Shown: positions 55,287-64,000, counted from the first letter of the stretch. The stretch is DNA of 64,000 nt from Thalassovita litoralis (GCF_900182725.1 NZ_FXTO01000011.1:1-64000), one strand, 5' to 3'. Translations and numbers: made by a program. Notes: generated from the letters alone by a model not told the origin.

Positions 55287-56933
55287 TCACCGCTGTGCAC
55301 GACCCCAGTCTTGCGACAGCACCGGCGCCAATTCCTCGGGGGGCAAGGGATCACGCCCCAGCAATAAATCACTGACCTTTTCACCCACCATGATGGACGG
55401 CCCGTTCAGATTGCCGTTGGTGATTCTTGGAAAAATCGAACTGTCCGCGACCCGCAACCGATCCACACCGATCACCCGCGCCTGCGGGTCCACAACGGCC
55501 ATCGGGTCATCCGCAGCCCCCATCCGGCAGGTACCACAGGGGTGATAGGCGCTTTCGACATGTTCGCGGATAAACCCATCCAGTTCATCATCGCTTTGCA
55601 GATCGGCCCCCGGCTGAATTTCGTGACGCACAAAGGGTTTAAACGCCTCTTGCCCGAAAATTTCCCGCGTCAGCCGGATACATTGGCGGAAATCGCGCCA
55701 ATCGCTGTCTTGTGACATATAGTTGAACCGGATCACCGGCGCGGCCTTTGGGTCGGCGTTGCGCAACGTCACCGCCCCCCGCGATGTGCTGCGCATCGGG
55801 CCAACATGGGCCTGAAACCCATGCCCTTCGGCGGCGGCTTTGCCATCGTATCGCACCGCGATAGGCAGGAAATGATATTGAATATCAGGATATTCCACCC
55901 CCGCATCCGAACGAATAAAGCCCGCGCTTTCAAACTGGTTCGACGCCCCCAGCCCCTTGCCGGTGAACAGCCATTGCGCCCCGATCAGCGCCTTGCCCCA
56001 CAGGTTCCAATATTTATACAGGCTGACCGGCTGACTGGCAGCCATTTGCAGATACAGTTCCAGATGGTCCTGCAAATTCGCACCCACGCCGGGACGATCC
56101 GCCACCACGGGAATCCCCTGTTCGGCCAAATGCCGCCCTGCCCCGATCCCCGACAACATCAACAGCTTGGGCGAATTGATCGAGGAGGCCGCCAGCACGA
56201 CCTCGCGCCGGGCGCGGATCACTTCGATCTTGCCGCCGCGTTCAATTTCCACACCCACGGCGCGGCCTTCTTCGATCACCACGCGCCGGGCCAGCGCACG
56301 CACCACACCAACCCCAAACCGCTTTTTCGCGGGCTTCAGATAGGCATTCGCTGCCGACCAGCGCCGCCCCTTGTAAACGGTCATTTCCATAGGGCCGAAA
56401 CCCTCTTGCTGCTGGCCGTTGTAGTCTTGCGTCACCGGATAGCCCGCCTGCTGGCCCGCTTCGACAAACGCATGGAACAGCGGGTTAGAGCGGGGGCCGC
56501 GCGTGACATGCAGCGGCCCATCCGTCCCGCGATAGTCCGAACGCCCCCCATGCCATGTTTCCATGCGTTTGAAATAGGGCAGCACGTCCTTATACGCCCA
56601 CCCGCTGGCCCCTGCGGCGTCCCAGTGATCGAAATCCTTGGCATGGCCGCGCACGAACACCATCCCATTGATACTGGACGATCCACCGATCACCTTACCG
56701 CGCGGTGTGGCCAGAACCCGCCCGCCCAGGTGCGGTTCCGGTTCGGTCTGAAAGCCCCAGTCATATAGCCCCATATTCATCGGATAGGACAGCGCGGCAG
56801 GCATCTGGATAAACGGCCCCGCATCCGAGCCACCAAATTCCACCACCAGCACCTTCGCCCCGGCTTCACCCAAACGATAAGCCATGGCGCAACCTGCGCT
56901 GCCTGCGCCCACGATCACGAAATCCGCTTCCAT
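55287..56933 (-). CDS. betA: choline dehydrogenase
   Basis: Membrane-associated FAD enzyme oxidising choline to betaine aldehyde. The 548-residue GMC oxidoreductase has the dinucleotide fold [17 protein letters not shown] at the N-terminus, the GMC signatures [18 protein letters not shown] and [17 protein letters not shown], and the active-site His in [14 protein letters not shown] precedes the ATG. The 97-base gap before it (with betB upstream) holds a perfect 15-bp stem-loop. Last gene of betI-betC-betB-betA. Confidence 0.93.
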   Translation of the reverse strand: MEADFVIVGAGSAGCAMAYRLGEAGAKVLVVEFGGSDAGPFIQMPAALSYPMNMGLYDWGFQTEPEPHLGGRVLATPRGKVIGGSSSINGMVFVRGHAKDFDHWDAAGASGWAYKDVLPYFKRMETWHGGRSDYRGTDGPLHVTRGPRSNPLFHAFVEAGQQAGYPVTQDYNGQQQEGFGPMEMTVYKGRRWSAANAYLKPAKKRFGVGVVRALARRVVIEEGRAVGVEIERGGKIEVIRARREVVLAASSINSPKLLMLSGIGAGRHLAEQGIPVVADRPGVGANLQDHLELYLQMAASQPVSLYKYWNLWGKALIGAQWLFTGKGLGASNQFESAGFIRSDAGVEYPDIQYHFLPIAVRYDGKAAAEGHGFQAHVGPMRSTSRGAVTLRNADPKAAPVIRFNYMSQDSDWRDFRQCIRLTREIFGQEAFKPFVRHEIQPGADLQSDDELDGFIREHVESAYHPCGTCRMGAADDPMAVVDPQARVIGVDRLRVADSSIFPRITNGNLNGPSIMVGEKVSDLLLGRDPLPPEELAPVLSQDWGRAQR

Positions 56934-56961
56934 TTTCTTGCTCCGTATGTCGCCCTATCCA

Positions 56962-57014
56962 GCGCCGCCTTGGCGGTCGGGGGTGGGCGGGTGGGCCGTC
57001 CGCCAAGGCGGCGC
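56962..57014 (-). other. perfect 15-bp stem-loop between betB and betA
   Basis: GCGCCGCCTTGGCGG (56962-56976) and CCGCCAAGGCGGCGC (57000-57014) are exact inverted repeats with a 23-base loop. The structure sits in the betB-betA gap of one operon. There is no U-tract, so it could stabilise the upstream message or weaken betA expression. Confidence 0.7.
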
Positions 57015-57030
57015 AGCCCTGTCTATCCTG

Positions 57031-58491
57031 TCAAAAGGGGGCTTCGACCCGGTCCATCCGCACGAAAACCGACTTGAGTTGCGAATAATGCTCGATCGCC
57101 GCTTTCGAGTTTTCACGCCCCACGCCCGAGGCTTTGACCCCGCCAAACGGGACTTCGACCGGGGCATCGTTATAGGAATTGATAAAACAGGTGCCTGCCT
57201 GAAATCCCGCCACCATGCGATGTGCGCGGGTCAGATCACGGGTGAACACCCCAGCCGCCAGCCCATATTCGGTGTCATTGGCGCGGGTCAGAACCTCGGC
57301 CTCGGCCTCGAAATCCAGCACACACATGACCGGGCCGAAAATTTCCTCGCGGGCGATAACCATCTCATCGGTGACATCCGCGAAAACGGTGGGTTCGATA
57401 TAGTACCCCTGCCCGTCCAGCCGCTTACCGCCCGTGACCAGCCGCGCACCTTCTTCGATGCCCTTAGCGATATAGCGTTCCACAATGCCCAACTGTCCTT
57501 CGGACACCATCGGGCCAAAGCTGACCTGTTCATCCATCGGATCGCCGATTTTTGCATCGGCCAGCCGTTCCGCCAACCGGGTCAGGAACGCCTGTTTGAT
57601 CCCCTTTTGCACGAAAACCCGCGTGCCATTGCTGCACACCTGCCCCGAGGAATAGAAATTCCCAAGGATCGCGCCGCCCACGGCGTCGTCCAGATCCGCA
57701 TCATCAAAGATCACCAGCGGGGATTTGCCGCCCAGTTCCATCGTGACATGTTTCATGCCAGCCGCAGCCGCCGCATAAACCTTGCGCCCCGTCGGCACCG
57801 ATCCGGTCAGCGAAACCTTGTCCACCCGTGCATCCGTTACCAGGGCGCGGCCCACGTCGCCCGCACCCTGAACCACGTTGAACAGCCCGGCGGGCAGCCC
57901 CGCCTCGTGCAGGATTTCAGCCACTTTCAATGCACAAAGCGGTGTGGTTTCCGATGGTTTGAACACCATCGCATTGCCGCAAGCCAGCGCAGGTGCCCCC
58001 TTCCAGCAAGCGATCTGCGTGGGATAGTTCCACGCCCCGATGCCAACGCACACGCCCAAGGGTTGCCGCACCGTATAAGCCCAGTTGCCGCCGCCCAGCG
58101 GGATATGTTCGCCCGTCAGCGACGCGGCCAGACCACCGAAATATTCCAGCGCGTCCGCCCCGCTGGTCGCATCCGCCACCAGCGTTTCCTGCAAGGGTTT
58201 CCCGGTGTCATAGGTTTCCAGAATTGACAGCTCGCGATTGCGGTCGCGCATGATGTCAGCGGCGCGACGCAGGATGCGGCCCCGCTCGGTGCCGGACATC
58301 GCGGCCCATTCTGCCTGTGCATCGCGCGCGGCGATCAACGCCGCTTCGATCACGGCGGGGGTGGCCTCGTGCAGGGTGGCAATCACTTGCCCCGTGGCCG
58401 GATAAATCACCGGCAATGCTGCCCCGGCGGCGTCTTCCAGATATGCCCCATTCACGAAATGGCTGGAGGTCGGTTGGGTTGGATAGGTCAT
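57031..58491 (-). CDS. betB: betaine aldehyde dehydrogenase
   Basis: NAD(P)-dependent oxidation of betaine aldehyde to glycine betaine. The 486-residue ALDH has catalytic Cys286 in [11 protein letters not shown] and general base Glu252 in TMELGGKSP; the cofactor region includes PWNYP in the form [12 protein letters not shown]. The N-terminus ([11 protein letters not shown]) is standard for BetB. Notably the start codon lacks a Shine-Dalgarno sequence: the 30-base gap to betC is filled by repeat copy E, with AAAATACTCAAAAC before the ATG. Confidence 0.93.
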   Translation of the reverse strand: MTYPTQPTSSHFVNGAYLEDAAGAALPVIYPATGQVIATLHEATPAVIEAALIAARDAQAEWAAMSGTERGRILRRAADIMRDRNRELSILETYDTGKPLQETLVADATSGADALEYFGGLAASLTGEHIPLGGGNWAYTVRQPLGVCVGIGAWNYPTQIACWKGAPALACGNAMVFKPSETTPLCALKVAEILHEAGLPAGLFNVVQGAGDVGRALVTDARVDKVSLTGSVPTGRKVYAAAAAGMKHVTMELGGKSPLVIFDDADLDDAVGGAILGNFYSSGQVCSNGTRVFVQKGIKQAFLTRLAERLADAKIGDPMDEQVSFGPMVSEGQLGIVERYIAKGIEEGARLVTGGKRLDGQGYYIEPTVFADVTDEMVIAREEIFGPVMCVLDFEAEAEVLTRANDTEYGLAAGVFTRDLTRAHRMVAGFQAGTCFINSYNDAPVEVPFGGVKASGVGRENSKAAIEHYSQLKSVFVRMDRVEAPF

Positions 58492-58496
58492 GTTTT

Positions 58497-58518
58497 GAGT
58501 ATTTTCAGCAAGATGAAA
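58497..58518 (+). repeat. dispersed intergenic repeat, copy E, in the betC-betB spacer
   Basis: Core GAGTATTT-TCA-GCAAGATGAAA, three bases from the betC stop and five bases before the betB start codon on the opposite strand. Unlike copies A-D it has no GC hairpin beside it. It occupies the place where the betB ribosome-binding site would be. Confidence 0.78.
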
Positions 58519-58521
58519 GGG

Positions 58522-60036
58522 TTATTCCCCACGCGGGAAGCGTTGATTTTCCTCGACCACGTTCAGGTCCATGTGGTTGCGCATATAGCGTTCGCTGGCT
58601 TTCTGAAGCGGCTGGTAATCCCACGGATAATAGCCGCCCTGCCGCAGCGCCTCGTACACGACCCAACGGCGGGCCTGACTTTCGCGGACCTCGGCATCGA
58701 AACGGGCCAAATCCCAACGGGCATCTGCCTGCGCGCGCAGATCGGCCAAAACATCCGCATGGGCCGGATCGTCGGCCAGATTGCGCAATTCCTGTGGGTC
58801 TGCTTCAAGATCGAACAATTGATCCGGGTCCAGCGCACAGCGGTTATATTTCCATCGCCCAGTGCGCAGGCTGACCATCGGCGCATAGGATGCCTCGGCC
58901 GCGTATTCCATCGCGACGGGGGCGCTGCGTGTGGCGCCCTGCCCCAGCGGCACCAGCGATTCGCCGGTTGTCCACGGCATCACCTCGTCCATGCTGACAC
59001 CGGCCAGATCGCAAAGCGTGGGACAAATGTCGATATTGCTGACCGGATCGGTGACAAGCCCCGGTTCCATCTGCGGCGCGGAAATCATCACAGGCACCCG
59101 CGACGATCCTTCAAAGAAGGTCATCTTGAACCACAATCCGCGTTCGCCCAGCATGTCGCCATGATCCGACACGAACAGGATAATCGTGTTATCCGCCTGA
59201 CGGGTGGTTTCCAGCACGTCCAGAATTTCACCGATCTTATCGTCCAGATAGCTGATATTGGCGAAATAAGCCCGGCGCGAACGGCGTACATCTTCGTCGG
59301 TGATGTCGAAGGACCGCCAGTCATTCGCATCGAAAATCCGTTTGGAATGCTTGTCCTGATCCTCATAGGGGATCGGCCCCACCTGTGGCATCAGATGTTC
59401 GCAATCCTCGTACAGATCCCAGTATTTCTTGCGGGCCACATAGGGATCGTGCGGGTGGGTAAAGCTGACCGTCAGACACCACGGGCGTTCGTCATGCCCG
59501 CGCGCCAGATCGTACAGTTTGCGGGTGGCGTTATAGGCCACCTCGTCATCATATTCCATCTGGTTGGAAATCTCGGCCACGCCCGCGCCGGTGACAGACC
59601 CCATATTATGATACCACCAGTCGATCCGTTCGCCGGGTTTGCGATAATCCGGGGTCCAGCCAAAATCTGCGGGGTAAATATCAGTTGTCAGGCGTTCCTC
59701 GAACCCGTGCAACTGATCGGGACCAACGAAATGCATCTTCCCCGACAAGCAGGTCTGATAGCCCGCCCGCCGCAAATGGTGCGCATAGGTGGGCAAGGAC
59801 GAGGTGAATTCAGCCGCGTTGTCATACACTTTGGTCGCCGAGGGCAACTGCCCCGACATGAACGAGGCCCGACCCGGCGCGCACAGGGGCGATGCCGTAT
59901 AGGCATTCCGAAACCGGGTGGACCGCGCCGCCAGTGCCTTGAGATTCGGGGCGTGCAACCATTCCGCCGGACCATCGGGAAACAATGTCCCGTTCAATTG
60001 GTCCACCATAATGATCAGAATATTCGGCTTAGCCAT
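58522..60036 (-). CDS. betC: choline sulfatase
   Basis: Hydrolyses choline-O-sulfate to choline and sulfate, feeding the choline pathway. The 504-residue sulfatase carries the type I maturation motif C-x-P-x-R as CAPGR at residues 52-56, where Cys52 becomes formylglycine. Metal ligands lie in ILIIMVDQLNG at the start and in LFVSDHGDMLG. The C-terminal region (AYAEAS-like YAAEASYAPM, and the end NQRFPRGE) fits the BetC group. AAGGAG precedes the ATG; the start overlaps the betI end by eight bases. Confidence 0.92.
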   Translation of the reverse strand: MAKPNILIIMVDQLNGTLFPDGPAEWLHAPNLKALAARSTRFRNAYTASPLCAPGRASFMSGQLPSATKVYDNAAEFTSSLPTYAHHLRRAGYQTCLSGKMHFVGPDQLHGFEERLTTDIYPADFGWTPDYRKPGERIDWWYHNMGSVTGAGVAEISNQMEYDDEVAYNATRKLYDLARGHDERPWCLTVSFTHPHDPYVARKKYWDLYEDCEHLMPQVGPIPYEDQDKHSKRIFDANDWRSFDITDEDVRRSRRAYFANISYLDDKIGEILDVLETTRQADNTIILFVSDHGDMLGERGLWFKMTFFEGSSRVPVMISAPQMEPGLVTDPVSNIDICPTLCDLAGVSMDEVMPWTTGESLVPLGQGATRSAPVAMEYAAEASYAPMVSLRTGRWKYNRCALDPDQLFDLEADPQELRNLADDPAHADVLADLRAQADARWDLARFDAEVRESQARRWVVYEALRQGGYYPWDYQPLQKASERYMRNHMDLNVVEENQRFPRGE

Positions 60037-60610
60037 TCATGCTCTCCTTGATGGGCAGGCACCCCATCACCAGTTTTACCGCCTGCTCGCTGTCTTGAAC
60101 CCCAAGCCCCAGCGATTGCCGCAAATACGCGCCGTCGATCAGCGCCGCCATGCGTTCGGCCATTTCTTCGGTCTGCGCCCCCCACATGGGCCGCAGCGCA
60201 TGGCGCAGATTCGACCGCAACCGCCGCTGATAAATCGTCAGCAACCGATGCGCCCCTTCGGAACTTTGCGCCAAGACATAAAAATTCAGCCACGCCGCCA
60301 CCACTTCGCTGCGGAAATTCGTTTGGCTGAAACTGGATCGCACAATGGCCTCGACCCGGCCCAGCGGGCTGCGGGCCATCAGCAACGCGCCGCGGACTTC
60401 GCCGCCATAAACCGTCATCGTATGTCGCATTGCAGCCAGAAAAATCTGTTCCTTGCCGCCAAAGTAATGATGCGCCAGCGCGCTGGACATGCCCGCGCGT
60501 TTGGCGATCTGGCTGACCGTCACATCCAATGACCCAGCTTCGCCGATCTCTGCGATTGTCGCTTTAATCAGCGAGGCTCGGCGTATAGGCTCCATTCCCA
60601 GCTTGGGCAT
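60029..60610 (-). CDS. betI: TetR-family choline-responsive repressor
   Basis: A 193-residue TetR protein; residues about 8-60 are the DNA-binding domain (IRRASLIKATIAEIGEAGSLDVTVSQIAKRAGMSSALAHHYFGGK split over three helices). The pattern ALAHHYFGGKE is characteristic of BetI, which releases its operator when choline is bound. It is the first gene of betI-betC-betB-betA and divergent from choX, with a matching palindrome between. The ATG at 60610 follows AAGGAG; a longer frame to 60691 would run through the operator. Confidence 0.9.
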   Translation of the reverse strand: MPKLGMEPIRRASLIKATIAEIGEAGSLDVTVSQIAKRAGMSSALAHHYFGGKEQIFLAAMRHTMTVYGGEVRGALLMARSPLGRVEAIVRSSFSQTNFRSEVVAAWLNFYVLAQSSEGAHRLLTIYQRRLRSNLRHALRPMWGAQTEEMAERMAALIDGAYLRQSLGLGVQDSEQAVKLVMGCLPIKESMNG

Positions 60611-60647
60611 AACAAACTCCTTGCTATGTAAAGCTAGATGTATTTTT

Positions 60648-60661
60648 ATTGACTCGTCAAT
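60648..60661. promoter_or_regulatory. candidate BetI operator between betI and choX
   Basis: ATTGAC-TC-GTCAAT is an inverted repeat with six-base arms in the 74-base gap between divergent betI and choX, resembling the ATTGA...TCAAT palindromes known for BetI. One bound repressor could control both directions. The surrounding bases are A/T-rich, as in a promoter. Confidence 0.6.
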
Positions 60662-60684
60662 CAAGAAAAACCGGGAGGCCTCAA

Positions 60685-61599
60685 ATGACACTCAAATCCA
60701 CCCTGTCCGTGCTTGCCCTGCTGGCCGCGACCCCCGCCGTGGCCGATTGCGGCAAAGTTACCATGTCCGACGTGGGCTGGACCGACATCACCACCACCAC
60801 CAGCGCCGCCAAGCAAGTCTTGCAGGCGCTAGGGTACAAGGTGGACGTGAAGGTTCTGTCGGTGCCTGTCACATTCGCTTCGCTGAAAAGCGACGATGTC
60901 GACATTTTCCTTGGCAACTGGATGCCCGCGCAAACCGGGGCCATTCAGCCCTATCTGGACAGCGGCGAAATCGAACAGATCAACGTGAACCTTGAAGGCA
61001 CCAAATACACGCTGGCGGTTCCCACCTATACTTACGACGCCGGGCTGAAAACCTATGCCGACATTGCGAAATTCGGGGATGAGCTGGATCACAAAATCTA
61101 TGGCATTGAACCCGGGAACGAAGGCAACGCCTATCTGGTCAGCCTGACCGAAAACAACACCCACGGGCTGAAGGATTTCAAAGTCATCGAAAGCTCGGAA
61201 CAGGGGATGCTGGCACAGGTCGCCCGCGCCTATAAGGCCCAGAAGCCGGTGGTTTTCCTTGGCTGGGAACCGCACCCGATGAACGCCAACTTCTCGTTGA
61301 AATACCTGACGGGCGGCGAAGATTTCTTTGGTGGCGAGGGCGTGGTTCATACCATTACCCGCAAAGGATACTCCAACGAATGCCCGAATTTGGGCAAACT
61401 GTTCAGCAACATGGACTTCTCGCTGGACATGGAAAACTCGATCATGGGTCAAATTCTGGATGACGGCATGGACCCGGACAAGGCCACGATGGCCTGGATG
61501 AAAGCCAACCCCGATGCCCTGAACGGCTGGCTGGCTGGTGTCACCACTGCGGATGGCGGCGATGCGATGGCAGCCGTGAAATCCGCGTTCGGCCTCTGA
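60685..61599 (+). CDS. choX: choline ABC transporter, substrate-binding protein
   Basis: A 304-residue periplasmic binding protein with a signal peptide (residues 1-20, ending AVAD). Ligand-cage features of ChoX/ProX-type proteins are visible: VGWTDITTTT, FLGNWMPAQT, YGIEPGNEGNAY and FLGWEPHPMN, each offering aromatic or acidic residues for the choline head group. Two Cys (VADCGKV and SNECPN) may form a disulfide. GGGAGG precedes the ATG at 60685. It is the first gene of choX-choW-choV; a hairpin lies in the unusually long gap before choW. Confidence 0.9.
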   Translation: MTLKSTLSVLALLAATPAVADCGKVTMSDVGWTDITTTTSAAKQVLQALGYKVDVKVLSVPVTFASLKSDDVDIFLGNWMPAQTGAIQPYLDSGEIEQINVNLEGTKYTLAVPTYTYDAGLKTYADIAKFGDELDHKIYGIEPGNEGNAYLVSLTENNTHGLKDFKVIESSEQGMLAQVARAYKAQKPVVFLGWEPHPMNANFSLKYLTGGEDFFGGEGVVHTITRKGYSNECPNLGKLFSNMDFSLDMENSIMGQILDDGMDPDKATMAWMKANPDALNGWLAGVTTADGGDAMAAVKSAFGL

Positions 61600-61653
61600 G
61601 GCCGGTACGGCTGGATACCCCGGTTTAGTATCTGGGGCGGCTTCCGCTCTCTC

Positions 61654-61676
61654 CCTCCCTCCGGACCGGGGGGAGG
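61654..61676 (+). other. G/C stem-loop between choX and choW
   Basis: CCTCCCTCCGG (61654-61664) and CCGGGGGGAGG (61666-61676) are complementary apart from one G.U pair; the innermost pairs open as a small loop. It is in a 272-base gap inside the transporter operon and probably stabilises choX mRNA so that more binding protein is made than membrane subunits. Confidence 0.5.
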
Positions 61677-61871
61677 ACAGGAGGGGGGCAGATGTCACCT
61701 GACAGGGCGCAGCCCTGACCATTGGATCAGGCCCGCCCCCGGACAGAATTGCCTGATCAGATCGCGGGCCGTTAACGTTGCGCGGGACGGGGGGCATTTG
61801 TAACACTTAAAGGGGCAATTCGCATAAATGCCCCAAATTCACCGGCTCCCCGGCCCCGAAAGAGACGGAAC

Positions 61872-62708
61872 ATGGACTGGATCACCGACACTAAAATCCC
61901 GGTCGGCAAGCTTGCCGCCGATATTTTCGACTGGTTGCAAACGCATGGCGCGCTGTTTTTCGATAGCCTTTCACAGGGTCTTGAAGCCCTGATCGACGGC
62001 ATCCTGTGGGTTCTGCAAAGCCCAAATCCCCTTGTTATCATTGCAATCTTCACCGCTTTGACATGGGTTCTGCAACGCAATTGGAAATCCGCCGTGCTGG
62101 TCGCGCTTGGGTTCCTGTTCATCCTCAATCAGGATTATTGGGAAGAAACCACCGAAAGCCTGACACTGGTTCTATCGGCCTGCGTGGTTTGTATGGGGCT
62201 TGGCGTTCCCATCGGCATTGCCACCGCCCACCGCCCCAAACTCTATGCAGTTCTGCGCCCTGTGCTGGACCTGATGCAGACCTTGCCCACCTTCGTTTAC
62301 CTGATCCCGGCCATCGTGTTCTTTGGCATCGGTATGGTGCCGGGGCTGATTGCCACCGTGATTTTCGTGCTGCCCGCCCCCATCCGGCTGACCCATCTGG
62401 GCGTCACATCAACCCCGAAGCCGCTGTTAGAAGCGGCGCAAGCCTTCGGGGCCACGCCGCACCAAACCCTGATCAAGGTCGAACTGCCCTATGCCCTGCC
62501 CCAGATCATGACCGGGCTGAATCAAACCATCATGCTGTCGCTATCTATGGTCGTGGTTGCCGCGCTGGTTGGCGCAAACGGGCTGGGGGTTCCAGTTGTG
62601 CGGGCGCTCAATCAGGTGAACACGGCATTGGGTTTTGAATCCGGTTTTGTGATCGTGGTTCTGGCGATCCTTCTGGACCGTATGCTGCGGGTGGAGCGCA
62701 AGAAATGA
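61872..62708 (+). CDS. choW: choline ABC transporter, permease
   Basis: A 278-residue permease with about seven helices. The binding-protein-dependent transport motif EAA (here EAAQAFGATPHQTLIKVELPYALPQIMTGLNQTIMLS) lies in the cytoplasmic loop near residues 185-220. The N-terminal stretch (DWITDTKIPVGKLAADIFDWLQTH) matches ChoW/ProW-type proteins. A ribosome site is weak (AGACGGAAC before the ATG). Its stop overlaps the choV start by four bases. Confidence 0.9.
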   Translation: MDWITDTKIPVGKLAADIFDWLQTHGALFFDSLSQGLEALIDGILWVLQSPNPLVIIAIFTALTWVLQRNWKSAVLVALGFLFILNQDYWEETTESLTLVLSACVVCMGLGVPIGIATAHRPKLYAVLRPVLDLMQTLPTFVYLIPAIVFFGIGMVPGLIATVIFVLPAPIRLTHLGVTSTPKPLLEAAQAFGATPHQTLIKVELPYALPQIMTGLNQTIMLSLSMVVVAALVGANGLGVPVVRALNQVNTALGFESGFVIVVLAILLDRMLRVERKK

Positions 62709-63742
62709 CCAATCCAACCAAACCCGTAGCGGTAAAATTCGATAATGTTTCCATCGTCTTCGGAGATCATCCCACGAATGCCCTGCCCCTGATGGATCAG
62801 GGACAATCCCGCGCCGAGATACAAGATGCCACCGGGCAGGTGCTGGGTGTCCATAACTGTTCGCTAGAGGTGGAAGAAGGCGAAATCCTTGTCCTGATGG
62901 GGCTGTCCGGGTCCGGAAAATCCACCCTGCTGCGGGCGGTAAACGGGCTGAACCCGGTGATCCGTGGCGCGACCTATGTCAGCGATGGGCAAGACCTGAT
63001 TAACGTCACCGCCGCTGATAAAACCACCCTGCGCGGCATTCGGATGCAACGCGTAGCGATGGTGTTCCAGCAATTCGGCCTGCTGCCGTGGCGCACCGTG
63101 CGCGAAAACGTGGGGCTGGGGCTGGAACTGGCCGGAATGCCCCGCGCTGAACGAAATCTGCGCGTGGATGATCAACTGGCGCTTGTCGGGTTGTCAGACT
63201 GGGCGGAACGGCGCGTGGGGGAATTGTCTGGCGGGATGCAGCAACGTGTGGGGCTGGCCCGCGCCTTTGCGACCGAAGCCCCAATTCTGCTGATGGACGA
63301 ACCTTTTTCGGCGCTGGACCCGCTGATCCGGGCGCATTTGCAGGATGAATTACTGGAGCTACAAGCCAAGCTGAAACGCACCATCATCTTTGTCAGTCAC
63401 GATCTGGACGAGGCATTCAAGATCGGCAACCGCATCGCCATCATGGAAGGCGGCAGGATCGTCCAATGCGGCACGCCGCAGGAAATCTTTACCGCACCGG
63501 CAACGGATTATGTGGCTGAATTCGTGGCACATATGAACCCGCTGGGGGTGCTGTGCGCCCGTGACATCATGCAACCGACTCAGGGGGATCACGCCCAGCG
63601 GGTCACAGTCGACACCCCCGTGAAGGATGTCATGAAAGCAGCCACTAACGGGCCAGTCAGCGTCATGGAAAACGGGCAGGTGATCGGGCAAATCACCCCG
63701 GAAACCATTCTGGAAAAGCTACTGGACCCGCGTGGCCAGTAA
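62705..63742 (+). CDS. choV: choline ABC transporter, ATP-binding subunit
   Basis: A 345-residue ABC ATPase of the ProV/OpuA type: Walker A GLSGSGKST (residues about 68-76), signature LSGGMQQRVGLARAFA, Walker B PILLMDEPFSALDPL, H-loop VSHDLDEA. The N-terminal extension before the first strand (KPVAVKFDNVSIVFGDHP...) is typical of choline uptake ATPases. The C-terminal part (DHAQRVTVDTPVKDVMKAATNGPVSVM) resembles a single CBS-type module that may sense osmotic conditions. Last gene of the operon. Confidence 0.9.
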   Translation: MTNPTKPVAVKFDNVSIVFGDHPTNALPLMDQGQSRAEIQDATGQVLGVHNCSLEVEEGEILVLMGLSGSGKSTLLRAVNGLNPVIRGATYVSDGQDLINVTAADKTTLRGIRMQRVAMVFQQFGLLPWRTVRENVGLGLELAGMPRAERNLRVDDQLALVGLSDWAERRVGELSGGMQQRVGLARAFATEAPILLMDEPFSALDPLIRAHLQDELLELQAKLKRTIIFVSHDLDEAFKIGNRIAIMEGGRIVQCGTPQEIFTAPATDYVAEFVAHMNPLGVLCARDIMQPTQGDHAQRVTVDTPVKDVMKAATNGPVSVMENGQVIGQITPETILEKLLDPRGQ

Positions 63743-63771
63743 AAACAACGTGCCGGGGCTTTGGCCCCGGT

Positions 63772-64000
63772 TCAGACCTTGGTCGCCAGCGCAGGCGGGG
63801 TGCGCATCCGGCGTTTCAGCACCGCCTCGCGCCATGTGATGAACGTAACGGACCCAAGGATCACACCGCCCCCCACGACAACCCAAATGTCGATCCCTTC
63901 GTCAAAGACGAAATACCCCAGCAGGCAGGCCCACAATAATTGCAAAAAGGTTACTGGCTGCGTGACCGTGATCGGCGCGGCAGCAAAGCCCAATGTCATC
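63772..64000 (-). CDS. EamA/DMT-family permease, C-terminal fragment (cut by window edge)
   Basis: The last 75 codons of a membrane protein are visible. They contain two helices (PVTFLQLLWACLLGYFVFDEGIDIWVVVGGGVILGSVTFITWRE) with the DMT/EamA pattern: proline-started helix 9, an F-D-E-G loop, then a Gly-rich helix 10, followed by a basic C-terminal tail (VLKRRMRTPP). The start and the first eight helices lie beyond the window. Substrate unknown. It converges with choV with a gap of 29 bases. Confidence 0.75.
   Translation of the reverse strand, partial: MTLGFAAAPITVTQPVTFLQLLWACLLGYFVFDEGIDIWVVVGGGVILGSVTFITWREAVLKRRMRTPPALATKV

Overview
The window looks like chromosomal DNA of a marine alphaproteobacterium, most likely a Rhodobacteraceae (Roseobacter-group) member. 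This rests on gene content (cupin DMSP lyase of the DddL type, ScfR/PccR-type propionyl-CoA regulator, betICBA beside choXWV, monomeric NADP-isocitrate dehydrogenase, a short alphaproteobacterial ProS, LdtR-like MarR protein) and on moderately high G+C. No rRNA, tRNA, CRISPR array or prophage was seen. All family names come from reading the sequence without database searches.

Layout. 1-803: right end of an IS5-family element followed by the broken C-terminal barrel of a Slam-like outer-membrane protein. 840-13779: housekeeping genes (glyoxalase I, LdtR-like and XRE regulators, sdhE, aspartate aminotransferase, MATE pump, nickel/cobalt exporter pair, PPK2, epoxide-hydrolase-like enzyme, DddL, an atypical peroxiredoxin, parE). 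13858-15215: a compact type II restriction-modification pair (MT-A70 methylase and BglII/BstYI-like nuclease). 15315-15484: a 39-codon reading frame with its own terminator. 15608-17936: exbB-exbD-exbD-tonB, in which the second ExbD has Asn where the proton-relay Asp belongs. 17944-23021: TetR regulator divergent from an AcrAB-type RND pump. 23312-33694: isocitrate dehydrogenase, a HExxH lipoprotein, two small c-type cytochromes, a thioesterase, LolD/LolC-type lipoprotein export, proS, an AI-2E-type permease and hda. 33745-37518: ppk1-ppx. 37515-42111: small conserved genes and nhaA.

42248-53919 is a propionyl-CoA assimilation region: methylmalonyl-CoA mutase, pccA, pccB and the regulator pccR, with four to five small Rhodobacteraceae-type lipoproteins or exported proteins of unknown function between pccA and pccB. 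TTTGCAAA words lie in front of both pccB and pccR. 55287-63742 is a choline/choline-O-sulfate to glycine-betaine module: betI-betC-betB-betA on the minus strand, divergent from choX-choW-choV, with a BetI-like operator between them. A DMT permease is cut by the right edge.

The strongest unexplained signals are: (i) a dispersed 22-nt intergenic repeat (GAGTATTT-N3-GCAAGATGAAA) present five times, usually next to a G/C hairpin and a gene 3' end; (ii) the ExbD pair with one Asp-less member; (iii) a Prx6-like protein that has lost the Thr and His of its peroxidatic site, encoded upstream of the DMSP lyase gene; (iv) the small-protein cluster between pccA and pccB; and (v) strong stem-loops inside the bet and cho operons.
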